Assembly (NCBI GenBank): GCA_000503195.1
Contig: AYSC01000011.1
Location: 1 to 64,000, forward strand
Source: Blastomonas sp. CACIA14H2
GTDB taxonomy: Bacteria; Pseudomonadota; Alphaproteobacteria; Sphingomonadales; Sphingomonadaceae
Length of the DNA stretch: 64,000 nt
Reading direction: 5' to 3'
The notes below the pieces were generated by a model. It saw nothing but the letters and a program-made list of their open reading frames with translations, ran no database searches and was not told the origin of the DNA. Positions 25,953-34,150 of this stretch are shown here, in pieces; position 1 is the stretch's first letter, and every line of letters begins with the position of its first letter. A program made the translations under genes and the position numbers.

Positions 25953-26701
25953 ACCTGCGCCAGCTTCAGGACGATTTCTGCAGCTATCTGCGCAGCGACG
26001 GCGCAGTGACGCTCGCCAGCGTTGCCCCGGCGGCGCAGCGGGGCCTGGGCGTCTATCATTTCGCGCATCGCGCGACGCTGGGTGCGGCGCTCGGCGACGT
26101 GTTCGAACGCACCCATGCCTGGCTCGGCGATGCGCGCTTCGATCATGCCGCCGCGCGGCATATCGCGCTTCATCCGCCCGCGAGCTGGACGCTGGCCGAT
26201 TATGGCGCGGGTTTCGAAGAGACGCTGGCCGGGCTGTATCCCGACCATCCCGAAGTCGCCGAGCTCGCCTGGCTCGACTGGACGCTGCGCGTGGCGTTCA
26301 ACGGCCCCGATTGTCCGGACCTGGACTTCGCCAGCCTCGCCGGGGTCGATTGGGACAGCGCCCGGCTGGTGATCAACCCCACGCTGGCCTACCGCCCCAT
26401 CGTCACCAATGTCGCGCTGATCTGGCAGGCGCTCGACGATGGCGAGCCCGACCCGCCGCCGGCCGGGCGGCTTCCGACCCCGGCGGTGCTCACCGTCTGG
26501 CGGCAGGGGCTGATGCCGCGCTTCCAGACGATCGAGGCCCTCGAGCACGAGGCGCTGGCCGTGGCGATGCGCGGCGGCAGCCTTGGCGAGATATGCTCGA
26601 TCCTCGCCAAGGGTCCGACCGGCTCCGACGCGGCGGCGACGCAGGCCGGCGCGATGCTGCAGCGCTGGATGTCCGAAGCCGTGCTCGTCGCGCTCGCGTG
26701 A
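25949..26701 (+). CDS. bufC: BufC, DUF2063 substrate-recognition partner
   Basis: 250 residues with an N-terminal DUF2063 domain (RQLQDDFCSYLRS, YHFAHRATLGAALGDVFERTHAWLG cut here to HRATLGAALGDVFERTHAW, ASWTLADYGAGF). The C-terminal part is variable. DUF2063 proteins act with MNIO enzymes, providing a RiPP recognition function. It is coupled to bufB by an ATGA overlap. No signal peptide, so modification is cytoplasmic, before export of the bufferin. Confidence 0.9.
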   Translation: MNLRQLQDDFCSYLRSDGAVTLASVAPAAQRGLGVYHFAHRATLGAALGDVFERTHAWLGDARFDHAAARHIALHPPASWTLADYGAGFEETLAGLYPDHPEVAELAWLDWTLRVAFNGPDCPDLDFASLAGVDWDSARLVINPTLAYRPIVTNVALIWQALDDGEPDPPPAGRLPTPAVLTVWRQGLMPRFQTIEALEHEALAVAMRGGSLGEICSILAKGPTGSDAAATQAGAMLQRWMSEAVLVALA

Positions 26702-26777
26702 CAGCCTCGCCGGTCATGACCGCTTGGTATCGAACCCATGCGCGCCGCGCCCATTTGCAAATGATCGGGCACGGTGC

Positions 26778-27440
26778 ATGATCCTGCGAATGAGCCCGCC
26801 ACTCGAGCCTGAACCCAACTCGCCTCCCGCCGGGCAGGACCCCTGGGCCCGACCGACGGACGATCTGATCGCGCGGCTATGCCAGTCCGGCGCCGGATCG
26901 CGCGCTCCCAGGATCGGCGATCGTTTCGCCGATTTCGCGTTGCCCGATTCGCATGGCCATCCGGTCGCACTGCACCAGTTGCTCGATCGGGGGCCGCTGG
27001 TGCTCGGCTTCCTGCGCGGCCGCTGGTGCCCCTATTGCGCGCGCGAACTCGGCACCTGGCACGACGCGATGCCCCGGCTCGAGGCGGCGGGCGGAAGGTT
27101 CGTCGCGATCAGCGCCGAGACGGGCGGCAGGGCCGAGGACTTCCGGCGCGAGATCGCGCCGGCAGCGACCATGTTGTGCGATGTCGATCACGGGCTGGCG
27201 CTGCTTCTGGGGCTCGCCTTTCCGATCGGCGAGGGCCTGAGGCGGCGCTATGCCGCGGCCGGGCTCGATCTGGGCGCGATCTACGGCAATTCGGGCCAGC
27301 TGCTGCCGATCACCGCGACCTTTGTCCTCGACCGGGCCGGGATCGTGCGCTTTGCCAATGTCGATCCCGATTTCCGCCGACGCGCCGACCCGAATGCCGT
27401 GATCGCGGTGGTCGAAGCGCTGGCCCGATCGGGCAGCTGA
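26778..27440 (+). CDS. Redoxin-like thioredoxin-fold protein, paralogue of 21409-22050
   Basis: 220 residues with the same plan as the protein at 21409: ADFALPDSHGHPVAL, redox motif RGRWCPYCARELG (Cys84, Cys87), LCDVDHGLALLLGLA and LLPITATFVLD. An N-terminal Pro/Glu-rich stretch (1-25) is extra. The start at 26778 gives the longest plausible protein; MSPPLEPE at 26790 is an alternative. It follows bufC by 76 bases in the same direction, so it may belong to the bufferin transcription unit and help keep thiols reduced. Confidence 0.83.
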   Translation: MILRMSPPLEPEPNSPPAGQDPWARPTDDLIARLCQSGAGSRAPRIGDRFADFALPDSHGHPVALHQLLDRGPLVLGFLRGRWCPYCARELGTWHDAMPRLEAAGGRFVAISAETGGRAEDFRREIAPAATMLCDVDHGLALLLGLAFPIGEGLRRRYAAAGLDLGAIYGNSGQLLPITATFVLDRAGIVRFANVDPDFRRRADPNAVIAVVEALARSGS

Positions 27441-27446
27441 ACGCAC

Positions 27447-28316
27447 TCAGCCCCAGGCCCTCGCCCGGACCGCCCGGACGAGCGCATCGGTCGCGACCGA
27501 CCGCTTGCGGCCCGATACCGTCGCGAAAACCGTCGTGCGCATCATCGCGATGCCCTCGACCGCAAGTGGCCGGACCCGGTCGGGCAAGGCCAGGCTCGCA
27601 GGCACCCAGGCACAGCCGAGACCATTGGCGACCAGCTCGACCAGGTCACTTTCCAGATTGGCGCTGTGCCGAAATTCCGGGCGCAGCCCCGCCTCGGCGC
27701 ACAAGGCGGTGAACTGTGCGGTGACATGCGCATCCCCCTCGATCCAGGCGAGCCGCGCGAGATCGGGAAGCTGCACCGCCTGCTGCTGCGCCACCGGGCA
27801 GTCGCTCGGGGCGACGATGGTCAGCTCCTGGCGCGACAGCAGGATCGTGTCGAGCCGCTCGGGCGGATCGGCAGGCTCGGGGAGCACCGCAGCGTCCACC
27901 TCGCCCTTGAACAGGCTTTGCAACAGGCTCGTCGAGTCCGCCTTGACCAACGACAGTTGAAATCCGGGCAGGCCCTGCATGACCTGGGAGAGCGCATCGC
28001 CGAGCTGATCCGATACCGGCCCCGCCACCCCCAGCGTGACCGGCGCGTGCACCTGCTTGCCGATGCCCCTGGCGAGCAGCTTGGCCGCCTGCGCGGCATC
28101 ATAGGTGCGCTGAAGATGCGGCACCATCTGACGGCCCAGTTCGGTCAGATGCGTCAATGACCGTTCGCGCCGGAACAGCTGGCCGCCGAATTCCTCTTCC
28201 AGCTTCTGGATCGCGCGCGTCAGCGAGGGCTGGGTGACATTGCACTCCTCCGCCGCGCGGGTAAAATTGAGCGTCCGCGCCGCCGCCAGAAAATATCGGA
28301 CCTGATGCATTTCCAT
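27447..28316 (-). CDS. LysR-family transcriptional regulator
   Basis: 289 residues: winged HTH (1-60, YFLAAARTLNFTRAAEECNV, LTRAIQKLEEEFG) and a LysR effector domain (about 90-285). The start MEMHQVRY at 28316 is the canonical position one residue before the first helix. It is divergent from a second LysR gene (28508), with 191 AT-richer bases between them where both would bind. Its 3' end meets the redoxin gene head-on (6 bases apart). Target unknown. Confidence 0.92.
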   Translation of the reverse strand: MEMHQVRYFLAAARTLNFTRAAEECNVTQPSLTRAIQKLEEEFGGQLFRRERSLTHLTELGRQMVPHLQRTYDAAQAAKLLARGIGKQVHAPVTLGVAGPVSDQLGDALSQVMQGLPGFQLSLVKADSTSLLQSLFKGEVDAAVLPEPADPPERLDTILLSRQELTIVAPSDCPVAQQQAVQLPDLARLAWIEGDAHVTAQFTALCAEAGLRPEFRHSANLESDLVELVANGLGCAWVPASLALPDRVRPLAVEGIAMMRTTVFATVSGRKRSVATDALVRAVRARAWG

Positions 28317-28507
28317 CAAAGGCGCTCCGGGCGGTGCACGCAGAAAACCCCCGTTTTCTTCCGCAAAGCCCCTGTCTCTCGCAGCGCCGGGCACAGTGAT
28401 CTAACGACAAACAGGCGTCAATTGCGACAATCCGACTATCATTTAGTCCCAGTCAGAATTAATCTGTACTGCGCCGTTCCGGCCCCTGCCCTTTTGAGCG
28501 AAACCCC

Positions 28508-29428
28508 ATGGCCGATATCGCGATCTGGATGAAAAGCTTTGCCGCGGTGACCGACGCGGGCAGCTTTTCCGCTGCAGCGGCGCGGCTCGGCAGCAGCCAG
28601 TCGACGCTGTCCAAGCATGTCGCCGCGCTCGAGGCGCATCTCAAGACGCGGCTATTCAACCGGACCACGCGATCGCTGACGCTGACCACCGATGGCGCGC
28701 GGTTCTATGAGAAAGCGATGAGCGCGCTCGATACGATCGAGGCAGCCGAGGCCTCGGTGGGGCTCGAGGGGGGCGCCGAAGGCATCGTCCGCGTGACCGC
28801 GCCGCTGACGCTCGCCGAGAACCGGCTGATCGCGATGCTGACGCAGTTCATGGCCGAAAATCCGCGGATCGAGATCGATTTCACCGCGTCGGACCATGCG
28901 CTTAATCTCGTCGCGGACAATCTGGACATGGCGGTGCGCGTCGGCCAGCTCGCCGACAGCCGCCTGATCGCGCGCCGGATCGGCGTGGCGCGGCGGATCG
29001 CGGTCGCCGCACCCGGCTATCTCGCGCGCGCCGGGCGTCCGCTATTGCCTGCCGATCTCGCGCAGCATCAGTGCATCGTCTATTCGCTGCTCGGCACCGG
29101 ATCGCGCTGGGCATTCGAGGATGGCTCGTCGGTCGAGATCCGTGGCAGCTTTCGCGCCGACAGTCCGCATCTCGTCCGCGCCGCCGCCGTGGCCGGACTG
29201 GGCGTCGCGGTCAACGCGCGCTGGCTGTTCGAGGACGCGATCGCGGCAGGGCAGCTCGAACAGATCCTGCACGATCATGAGCCGGTGCGCATGCCGATCC
29301 ATATCGTCCTGCCCCCCGGTCGCTATGTCCCGGCGCGCACGCGCAGCCTGATCGATTTCCTCAGCCGCGCCTTTGCCGCCGATCCGCTGCTCGCACCCGA
29401 CGCGCCGGTGTCCGCTGGAACGACTTGA
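28508..29428 (+). CDS. LysR-family transcriptional regulator
   Basis: 306 residues: winged HTH (1-60, FAAVTDAGSFSAAAARLG, STLSKHVAALEAHLKTRLF) and effector domain (about 90-295, with DLAVRVG-like DMAVRVGQL). The pattern is of the DsdC/TrpI-like subgroup common in proteobacteria. A VOC-domain gene follows 117 bases downstream and may be its target, as may the divergent LysR gene. No operator could be assigned with confidence. Confidence 0.92.
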   Translation: MADIAIWMKSFAAVTDAGSFSAAAARLGSSQSTLSKHVAALEAHLKTRLFNRTTRSLTLTTDGARFYEKAMSALDTIEAAEASVGLEGGAEGIVRVTAPLTLAENRLIAMLTQFMAENPRIEIDFTASDHALNLVADNLDMAVRVGQLADSRLIARRIGVARRIAVAAPGYLARAGRPLLPADLAQHQCIVYSLLGTGSRWAFEDGSSVEIRGSFRADSPHLVRAAAVAGLGVAVNARWLFEDAIAAGQLEQILHDHEPVRMPIHIVLPPGRYVPARTRSLIDFLSRAFAADPLLAPDAPVSAGTT

Positions 29429-29545
29429 CATCTCCGCGACGGCGACAAATCTCCAGCCGCCGTCGCGCCTGGTGTAACTCGAGGCCTGGGTCCAACGAAA
29501 GGCCCGGCGCCTGGAGCGCTCTTGGTTCCCCGCGAAAGACAGACG

Positions 29546-29935
29546 ATGCCCGCCCTGCCGCTTGATCACCTGACCATCTTGAGCCGCGATGCCGAGGCGA
29601 GCGCGGCCTGGTATGGCGCGCTGCTGCCGAAGCTCGGCTTCGAGCGCACCAAGCCCGGAATCTGGCGCAATGCCAACGGTCTGTACCTGCAGTTCCGCAC
29701 CGCGAGGACCGAAACCCGCCCCTATGAGCGCTATGGCGCCGGCCTCAACCATCTGGGCTTCACCGCGCCCGATCCGGCTTTTGTCGAGGCGCTGGCCGCA
29801 TACATGACCGATCTGGGGCACGAGGCGCGTCTGCAGCGTTTCGGCGATGGCATCGTGGCGCTGTTCATGCCCGATCCCGACGGGTTGCGCGTCGAGGTTT
29901 CCTGGTATCCGGAAGGGGTGCCGCCGGTCGATTGA
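29546..29935 (+). CDS. VOC-family (glyoxalase/bleomycin resistance-like) protein
   Basis: 129 residues, one VOC domain: LDHLTILSRDAEASAAWYG, GLNHLGFTAPD, DPDGLRVEVSW. His and Glu at LDH, NHLGF and VEVSW positions are consistent with a metal site. Start at 29546 (MPALPLDH) rather than a GTG/ATG slightly upstream because the domain begins three residues later. It lies after the LysR gene and ends 21 bases before a convergent gene. Reaction not assignable. Confidence 0.85.
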   Translation: MPALPLDHLTILSRDAEASAAWYGALLPKLGFERTKPGIWRNANGLYLQFRTARTETRPYERYGAGLNHLGFTAPDPAFVEALAAYMTDLGHEARLQRFGDGIVALFMPDPDGLRVEVSWYPEGVPPVD

Positions 29936-29956
29936 CCGCCTTCGGCCGCCCGACCT

Positions 29957-30703
29957 TCAATGCTCGGCGAGCAACCGGCCGAGCCCTTCGATCCGGTCCT
30001 CGATGCCGCAGGCGCGCAGCGCGTGCCAATAGGTCGCGGTGTTGATCGCGACCACCGGCTTGCTGCGGGCCGCCTCCTGCTCGGCGGCGAGATCGACCAT
30101 CGACAGGTTGGTACCGACCTGCACCACCGCATCGACCTCGGGGCCGTCGAGATGGTCGATCACCTCGCGCAGCCGCTCGGGCGTCACCTTGGCGATATCG
30201 GTCCAGCGGCGGCATTGCAGCGGCACGTCGCGCACCACCTCGAAGCCCGATTCCTCAAGGAAACGCCGCACCTCGGCATTGGCGACCGGATAATAAGGCG
30301 AGACGAAGCTGACGGTCCGCACATTGCCATAGGCCTTGAGCGCTGCCGCGATCGATTCCGCGCCGGTGCTCGCGCCGACGCCCGCCGCCGTTTCGACCTT
30401 GCGCTTGAAATCGACCGATCCCTGCACGCCGCCATAGAAGGTGATCGCCGACATGCCGAGCACCAGATAGTCGGGGCGGCAGGTCATGACCGAGCGCACC
30501 GCATCCATCGTGTTCTCGGCGATCGCGGTGGTCCCGGCGATGAAATCCTCGTTGGAGAGCGCAACCGGATCCTCGACAAAGATGCGCGAGAAATGGTTGG
30601 TCACGCCCTCTGGGCGCATCCGCTCCATGTCCGGCTGCACCACGGTGTTGGTCGAAGGCGCAATCACGCCCAGCAGCTTGCGCCAGCCCAGCACATCACC
30701 CAT
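29957..30703 (-). CDS. Asp/Glu racemase-superfamily protein (maleate isomerase/arylmalonate decarboxylase-like)
   Basis: 248 residues. IAPSTNTVVQPDMERM at the N-terminus, LGMSAITFYGGVQGS at the first and VVQVGTNLSMVD at the second active-site strand are like arylmalonate decarboxylase and maleate isomerase. The catalytic cysteines of those enzymes, near the second strand and in maleate isomerase also the first, are replaced here (Gly and Val/Gly), so the chemistry may differ. The ATG at 30703 follows GGGGAG. It sits 25 bases after the FAD monooxygenase gene, in one transcription unit under the IclR-type site at 32009. Confidence 0.78.
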   Translation of the reverse strand: MGDVLGWRKLLGVIAPSTNTVVQPDMERMRPEGVTNHFSRIFVEDPVALSNEDFIAGTTAIAENTMDAVRSVMTCRPDYLVLGMSAITFYGGVQGSVDFKRKVETAAGVGASTGAESIAAALKAYGNVRTVSFVSPYYPVANAEVRRFLEESGFEVVRDVPLQCRRWTDIAKVTPERLREVIDHLDGPEVDAVVQVGTNLSMVDLAAEQEAARSKPVVAINTATYWHALRACGIEDRIEGLGRLLAEH

Positions 30704-30728
30704 TGCTCGCACTCCCCGATAGTGGTGG

Positions 30729-31934
30729 TCAGTTGATCGCGCGCGCCTTTTCCAGGCTCTCGAACATCGCCTGTTTGAGCAGATAGGCGCGGCGGCGCTC
30801 ATCATCGTCGCGGATCGCCATCATCGCGGCGCGGCGGCGCTTGTGCCCCTCGCCCGCCCCGCCGCGGATGAACTCCATGTTCTCGATCGTCTGCGCCTGG
30901 GTGAAAGCGTGGGTGACCTGCCGCCGCTGCCGGTCGAACAGTTCGAGCGAACCATTGGGCTTGCCACTCCTGAGCGCCGGCTGCAGCTTCTCGAACAGGT
31001 TGAATGCATCGTGCAGGCCGGAATTCATGCCGAAGCCGCCGAGCGGATTGTTAAGATGTGCGGCATCGCCGATCAGCATCACCCGCCCCTCGAGGAACGA
31101 CTTGGCCACCCGCTGGTGCACCCGGTAGAGCGTGCGGTGGAAGGTCTTCACCTCCGCACCCTTGCCAATCAGCCGCTCGAAGATCGCGTTCTTGCGTTCG
31201 TCGGAGCGCAGGTCATCGTCGCTCGCCGCGCCGTCGGTGGGCAGCAGTACGCGCCAGACCGAGGGCACTTTCAGCAGCACCAGCCATTCTTCCGGATCGG
31301 ACACATAGTTCACATAGGCGAGATTCTCGAGATACGCTGTCAGGTCCTCGTCGGTCGAGAGGCACAGGAAGCGTTCGGGATAGGTGAAGCCATCAAATTC
31401 GATGCCCAGCCATTTGCGCACCACGCTGTTCGCGCCATCGGCGGCGATCAGGAAGTCGCAGCGGATTTCCTGGATCGCGGTCGGGCTTTCGGCGAACACG
31501 GTGACGCCCTGCTCGTCCTGTTCGAACGACAGCAGCCGGTGGTTGAAGCGCACCTGCGCGCTCGGATAGCGCGACAGACCTTCGGCCAGCGCGCGCGACA
31601 GATGGTATTGCTCGCACTGGATGCGGAAGGGATAGCGCGTGACATCGGCAATCTCGCTGAGGTCGAAGCTGATGACGTCGCCCGACTGCCGATCACGCCA
31701 GTGATAGACCGGGGCCTTGAGCCCGCGCGCCAGCAGCATCGGCGTCACGTCCACCTCGTCGAGCATTTCCAGCGTCGGCGGGTGAAAGGTGGAGGCGCGC
31801 AGATCCTGGGCGCAATCCTCGTTCGCCTCGAGCACGATCACATCTGCGCCCTGTTTGGCCAGCAAGGTCGCCATGGTCGTGCCTACCGGCCCGGCCCCGA
31901 CAATCACCACCTGGCAACGTTCCTTTGCGGACAT
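30729..31934 (-). CDS. FAD-dependent aromatic monooxygenase (MhpA/PheA-like)
   Basis: 401-residue class A flavin monooxygenase. The N-terminal Rossmann motif is VVIVGAGPVGTTMA (residues 9-22), the DG motif region is FLIAADGANSVVRKWLG and the second FAD motif is GRVMLIGDAAHLNNPLGGFGMN. Length is shorter than MhpA because the C-terminal thioredoxin-like domain is missing. It hydroxylates a phenolic or related ring using NAD(P)H and oxygen. Substrate unknown. Start at 31934, with an IclR-type operator 75 bases upstream (32009-32025). Confidence 0.88.
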   Translation of the reverse strand: MSAKERCQVVIVGAGPVGTTMATLLAKQGADVIVLEANEDCAQDLRASTFHPPTLEMLDEVDVTPMLLARGLKAPVYHWRDRQSGDVISFDLSEIADVTRYPFRIQCEQYHLSRALAEGLSRYPSAQVRFNHRLLSFEQDEQGVTVFAESPTAIQEIRCDFLIAADGANSVVRKWLGIEFDGFTYPERFLCLSTDEDLTAYLENLAYVNYVSDPEEWLVLLKVPSVWRVLLPTDGAASDDDLRSDERKNAIFERLIGKGAEVKTFHRTLYRVHQRVAKSFLEGRVMLIGDAAHLNNPLGGFGMNSGLHDAFNLFEKLQPALRSGKPNGSLELFDRQRRQVTHAFTQAQTIENMEFIRGGAGEGHKRRRAAMMAIRDDDERRRAYLLKQAMFESLEKARAIN

Positions 31935-32008
31935 GCGTCCAGTCCCTCGTCTCATCTGCGTTCTGGCTAGAAAACCGGCGGGTTCGCCGATGCGGGCTTG
32001 GCCCAAAC

Positions 32009-32025
32009 TATCCACCGTGCGACCA
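32009..32025. promoter_or_regulatory. IclR-type operator, site 1 (before FAD monooxygenase)
   Basis: TATCCA-CCGTG-CGACCA, left half matching the TATCCG consensus at five of six bases and the right half weaker. It lies 75 bases before the FAD monooxygenase start on the minus strand, in a 117-base gap. Confidence 0.5.
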
Positions 32026-32051
32026 TCGCGTCGCGGGCGGGCGGCTTCCGA

Positions 32052-32561
32052 TCATGTGTCCATCGGGCCGTGCCCGGTCTTCCAGATCAGCATCACGCGG
32101 GTGAACTCGCACACCACCTCGCCGCGCTGGTTCCTGCCGATGGTCTTGACGGTGACGATGCCCTGGGCCGGGCGCGTGTCGCTCTCGCGCTTCTCGAGCA
32201 CCTCGGATTCGGAATAGAGCGTGTCGCCCGCGAAGACCGGCTTGAGCAGACGTATGTCCTTCCAGCCGAGATTGGCGACCGCCTTCTGGCTGACATCGGA
32301 GACGCTCTGCCCGGTCATGAGCGCGACGGTCAGCGGCGATGCGACCAGCGGCTTGCCGAATTCGGTCTTCGCGGCGAAGCTCGCATCGCAATGCGCCGGA
32401 TGCTGGTTCATCGTCAGCAGCGAGAACCAGATATTGTCGGTCTCGGTGATCGTCCGTCCGGGGCGGTGTTCATAGACATCGCCGACGACGAACTGCTCGA
32501 AATATCGACCATAGGTCTCGCGGTAACGCTGCGGCCCCAGTTCGGTCACGCCGTCACGCAT
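32052..32561 (-). CDS. MaoC-family acyl-CoA hydratase/dehydratase
   Basis: 169 residues with a single hot-dog domain: YFEQFVVGDVYEHRPGRTIT, DNIWFSLLTMNQHPAHCD (hydratase motif with Asn/His) and LTVALMTGQSV. It is like mesaconyl-CoA hydratase or other MaoC enzymes that hydrate enoyl-CoA. It implies a CoA-thioester stage in the pathway. Divergent from the alpha/beta hydrolase gene with a shared operator at 32652. The next gene downstream is the FAD monooxygenase, 117 bases away with its own operator. Confidence 0.88.
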   Translation of the reverse strand: MRDGVTELGPQRYRETYGRYFEQFVVGDVYEHRPGRTITETDNIWFSLLTMNQHPAHCDASFAAKTEFGKPLVASPLTVALMTGQSVSDVSQKAVANLGWKDIRLLKPVFAGDTLYSESEVLEKRESDTRPAQGIVTVKTIGRNQRGEVVCEFTRVMLIWKTGHGPMDT

Positions 32562-32651
32562 CGATCATTCCCCTGCCAAAGTGCTGCCCGCCTTCGGGCC
32601 AGTGCCCCTTGGTGGCACCGGGGCGCCAAGTGCAGCGGGCTCGCATCCGGC

Positions 32652-32668
32652 TATCCGCTGTGCGGCCA
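32652..32668. promoter_or_regulatory. IclR-type operator, site 2 (divergent MaoC/hydrolase)
   Basis: TATCCG-CTGTG-CGGCCA. The left half is a perfect consensus, the right half keeps CGG. It lies 91 bases before the MaoC start (minus) and 52 bases before the hydrolase start (plus), so one site may serve both. Confidence 0.55.
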
Positions 32669-32719
32669 GCGCGGGGCAATGGTCCGCGAATGGCGGCGCA
32701 TCGCGCTATCCCCGGGGGC

Positions 32720-34072
32720 ATGCGCATCACCCGCCATTATCTCACGCTAGGCCAGCGCCGCGTGCATTACCGGATGTGCGGTGACGGTCCGCCGCTGCTG
32801 CTGATCCACCAGAGCCCGCGCTCTTCGGCCGAGTACGAGACGGTAATGCGGACATGGGGGACACGCTTCACCTGCATCGCGCCCGATTCGCCGGGCTTCG
32901 GCCAGTCCGACCCGCTGGCGATCGAGCGCCCGGCGACCGAGGATTTCGCCGATGCGATCCTGGCGTTCGCCGGAGCTGTCGGCTTCGAAAAGATCGCCAC
33001 CTATGGCTTTCACTCGGGCGGCATCTTCCTGATGAATGCGCTGAAGCGGCACCCCGGGCGGTTCGCGGCGCTGGCGGTGGGTGGCTATCCCTGCTTCCTT
33101 CCGCACGAACGCGACGATGTCGGCGAGGCCTATCTGCCGCCGCTTGTCCCGCAGCCCTATGGCGAGCATCTGCTCTGGGCCTGGAACCGGATGCTCGAGC
33201 AGAGCTGGTATTTCCCCTGGTACAAGCCCGAACAGGCGCGGCGCCTACCCGCGCCGCATGCCGATCCGGCCGCGCTGCACGCGCAGGTGATGGACCTGCT
33301 CGTCTCGGGCGATGCCTATCGCCATGGCTATCGCGCCGCGCTCTCCGCCGGGTTCGACGTCCCCCCTGCCGATGCTGATGTGCCGCCGGCCTTTCTGTCG
33401 AGCTACACGTCTGATCCCATGACCGCGCATATCGCTCGATTTCCGCCGCTGCCCGCGGGTTGGGAAACCGCTGTGCAGCCCGGTCCGGCCGCGCACTATG
33501 CCGCCGCTGCCGACTGGCTTGCCCGCCACCCCGCACTGCAGTTTGCGCCGGCGCAGGATGAAGACGCAGGCTTTCTGGAGATCGACGCAGGCGGTTTTGA
33601 CGGGCTGATCCATTGGCGCGGGACCGGCGACGCGCTGCACCTTCACGCGCCGGGGCGTTCGCTCGACCTGCTCGGAGGAAACGGGCTGGCGATCGACCTG
33701 CCGGGCCATGGCCTGTCCGATCGCTGGCCTGGCGAGCCGCCGATCGACTGGGCCGCCTGGCAGGCCGTGATCGACGCGGCAGCAGACCGACTGGGCGCGA
33801 GCACGGTCACGCACGAGCCGCTGCTCGAAGGTGACCCCAGGCAACTGTTCCCCGACCTGACGCCCGATCGCTATGGAAACCACCTGACCAACGCCTGGGC
33901 GCTGCTGCGCGCCGGGCATGGCTTTGCCCCGCGCTATGCGGTGTCGCCCGCCACGATGATCCCGCTCGGCCAGGGCGCGATGGACCCGGAGCAGCTGGCG
34001 CGCGAGCATCTGGCGCTGATCCGCGCGAGCGCGGCACAGGCGCTCCACCGCGCGCGACTATCCACCAGGTGA
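32720..34072 (+). CDS. Two-part alpha/beta-hydrolase-fold protein
   Basis: 450 residues. The first 250 form an alpha/beta hydrolase (LLLIHQSPRSS with oxyanion region, CIAPDSPGFGQSD, YGFHSGGIF). The nucleophile elbow reads G-F-H-S-G, placing His98 where the Ser of GxSxG normally is. The remaining 200 residues contain a second, shorter hydrolase-like segment (LAIDLPGHGLSD), so this is a tandem or extended fold. Length is well above the 280-300 typical of the family. A relative at 52804 shares the His elbow. Start at 32720 after CCCCGGGGGC. Confidence 0.8.
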   Translation: MRITRHYLTLGQRRVHYRMCGDGPPLLLIHQSPRSSAEYETVMRTWGTRFTCIAPDSPGFGQSDPLAIERPATEDFADAILAFAGAVGFEKIATYGFHSGGIFLMNALKRHPGRFAALAVGGYPCFLPHERDDVGEAYLPPLVPQPYGEHLLWAWNRMLEQSWYFPWYKPEQARRLPAPHADPAALHAQVMDLLVSGDAYRHGYRAALSAGFDVPPADADVPPAFLSSYTSDPMTAHIARFPPLPAGWETAVQPGPAAHYAAAADWLARHPALQFAPAQDEDAGFLEIDAGGFDGLIHWRGTGDALHLHAPGRSLDLLGGNGLAIDLPGHGLSDRWPGEPPIDWAAWQAVIDAAADRLGASTVTHEPLLEGDPRQLFPDLTPDRYGNHLTNAWALLRAGHGFAPRYAVSPATMIPLGQGAMDPEQLAREHLALIRASAAQALHRARLSTR

Positions 34073-34075
34073 ACA
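34059..34075. promoter_or_regulatory. IclR-type operator, site 3 (weak; before amine oxidase)
   Basis: TATCCA-CCAGG-TGAACA, spanning the stop codon of the hydrolase gene, 76 bases before the flavin amine oxidase start. The left half-site and the CCAGG core match the site at 51779; the right half is poor. Confidence 0.35.
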
Positions 34076-34150
34076 TCGCCGCCGTTTTGCGCTGGTGCTC
34101 CAGCCGACCACCGGCATAGTGTGGCGACGCAATCGCTGGAGGTCCGCCCA

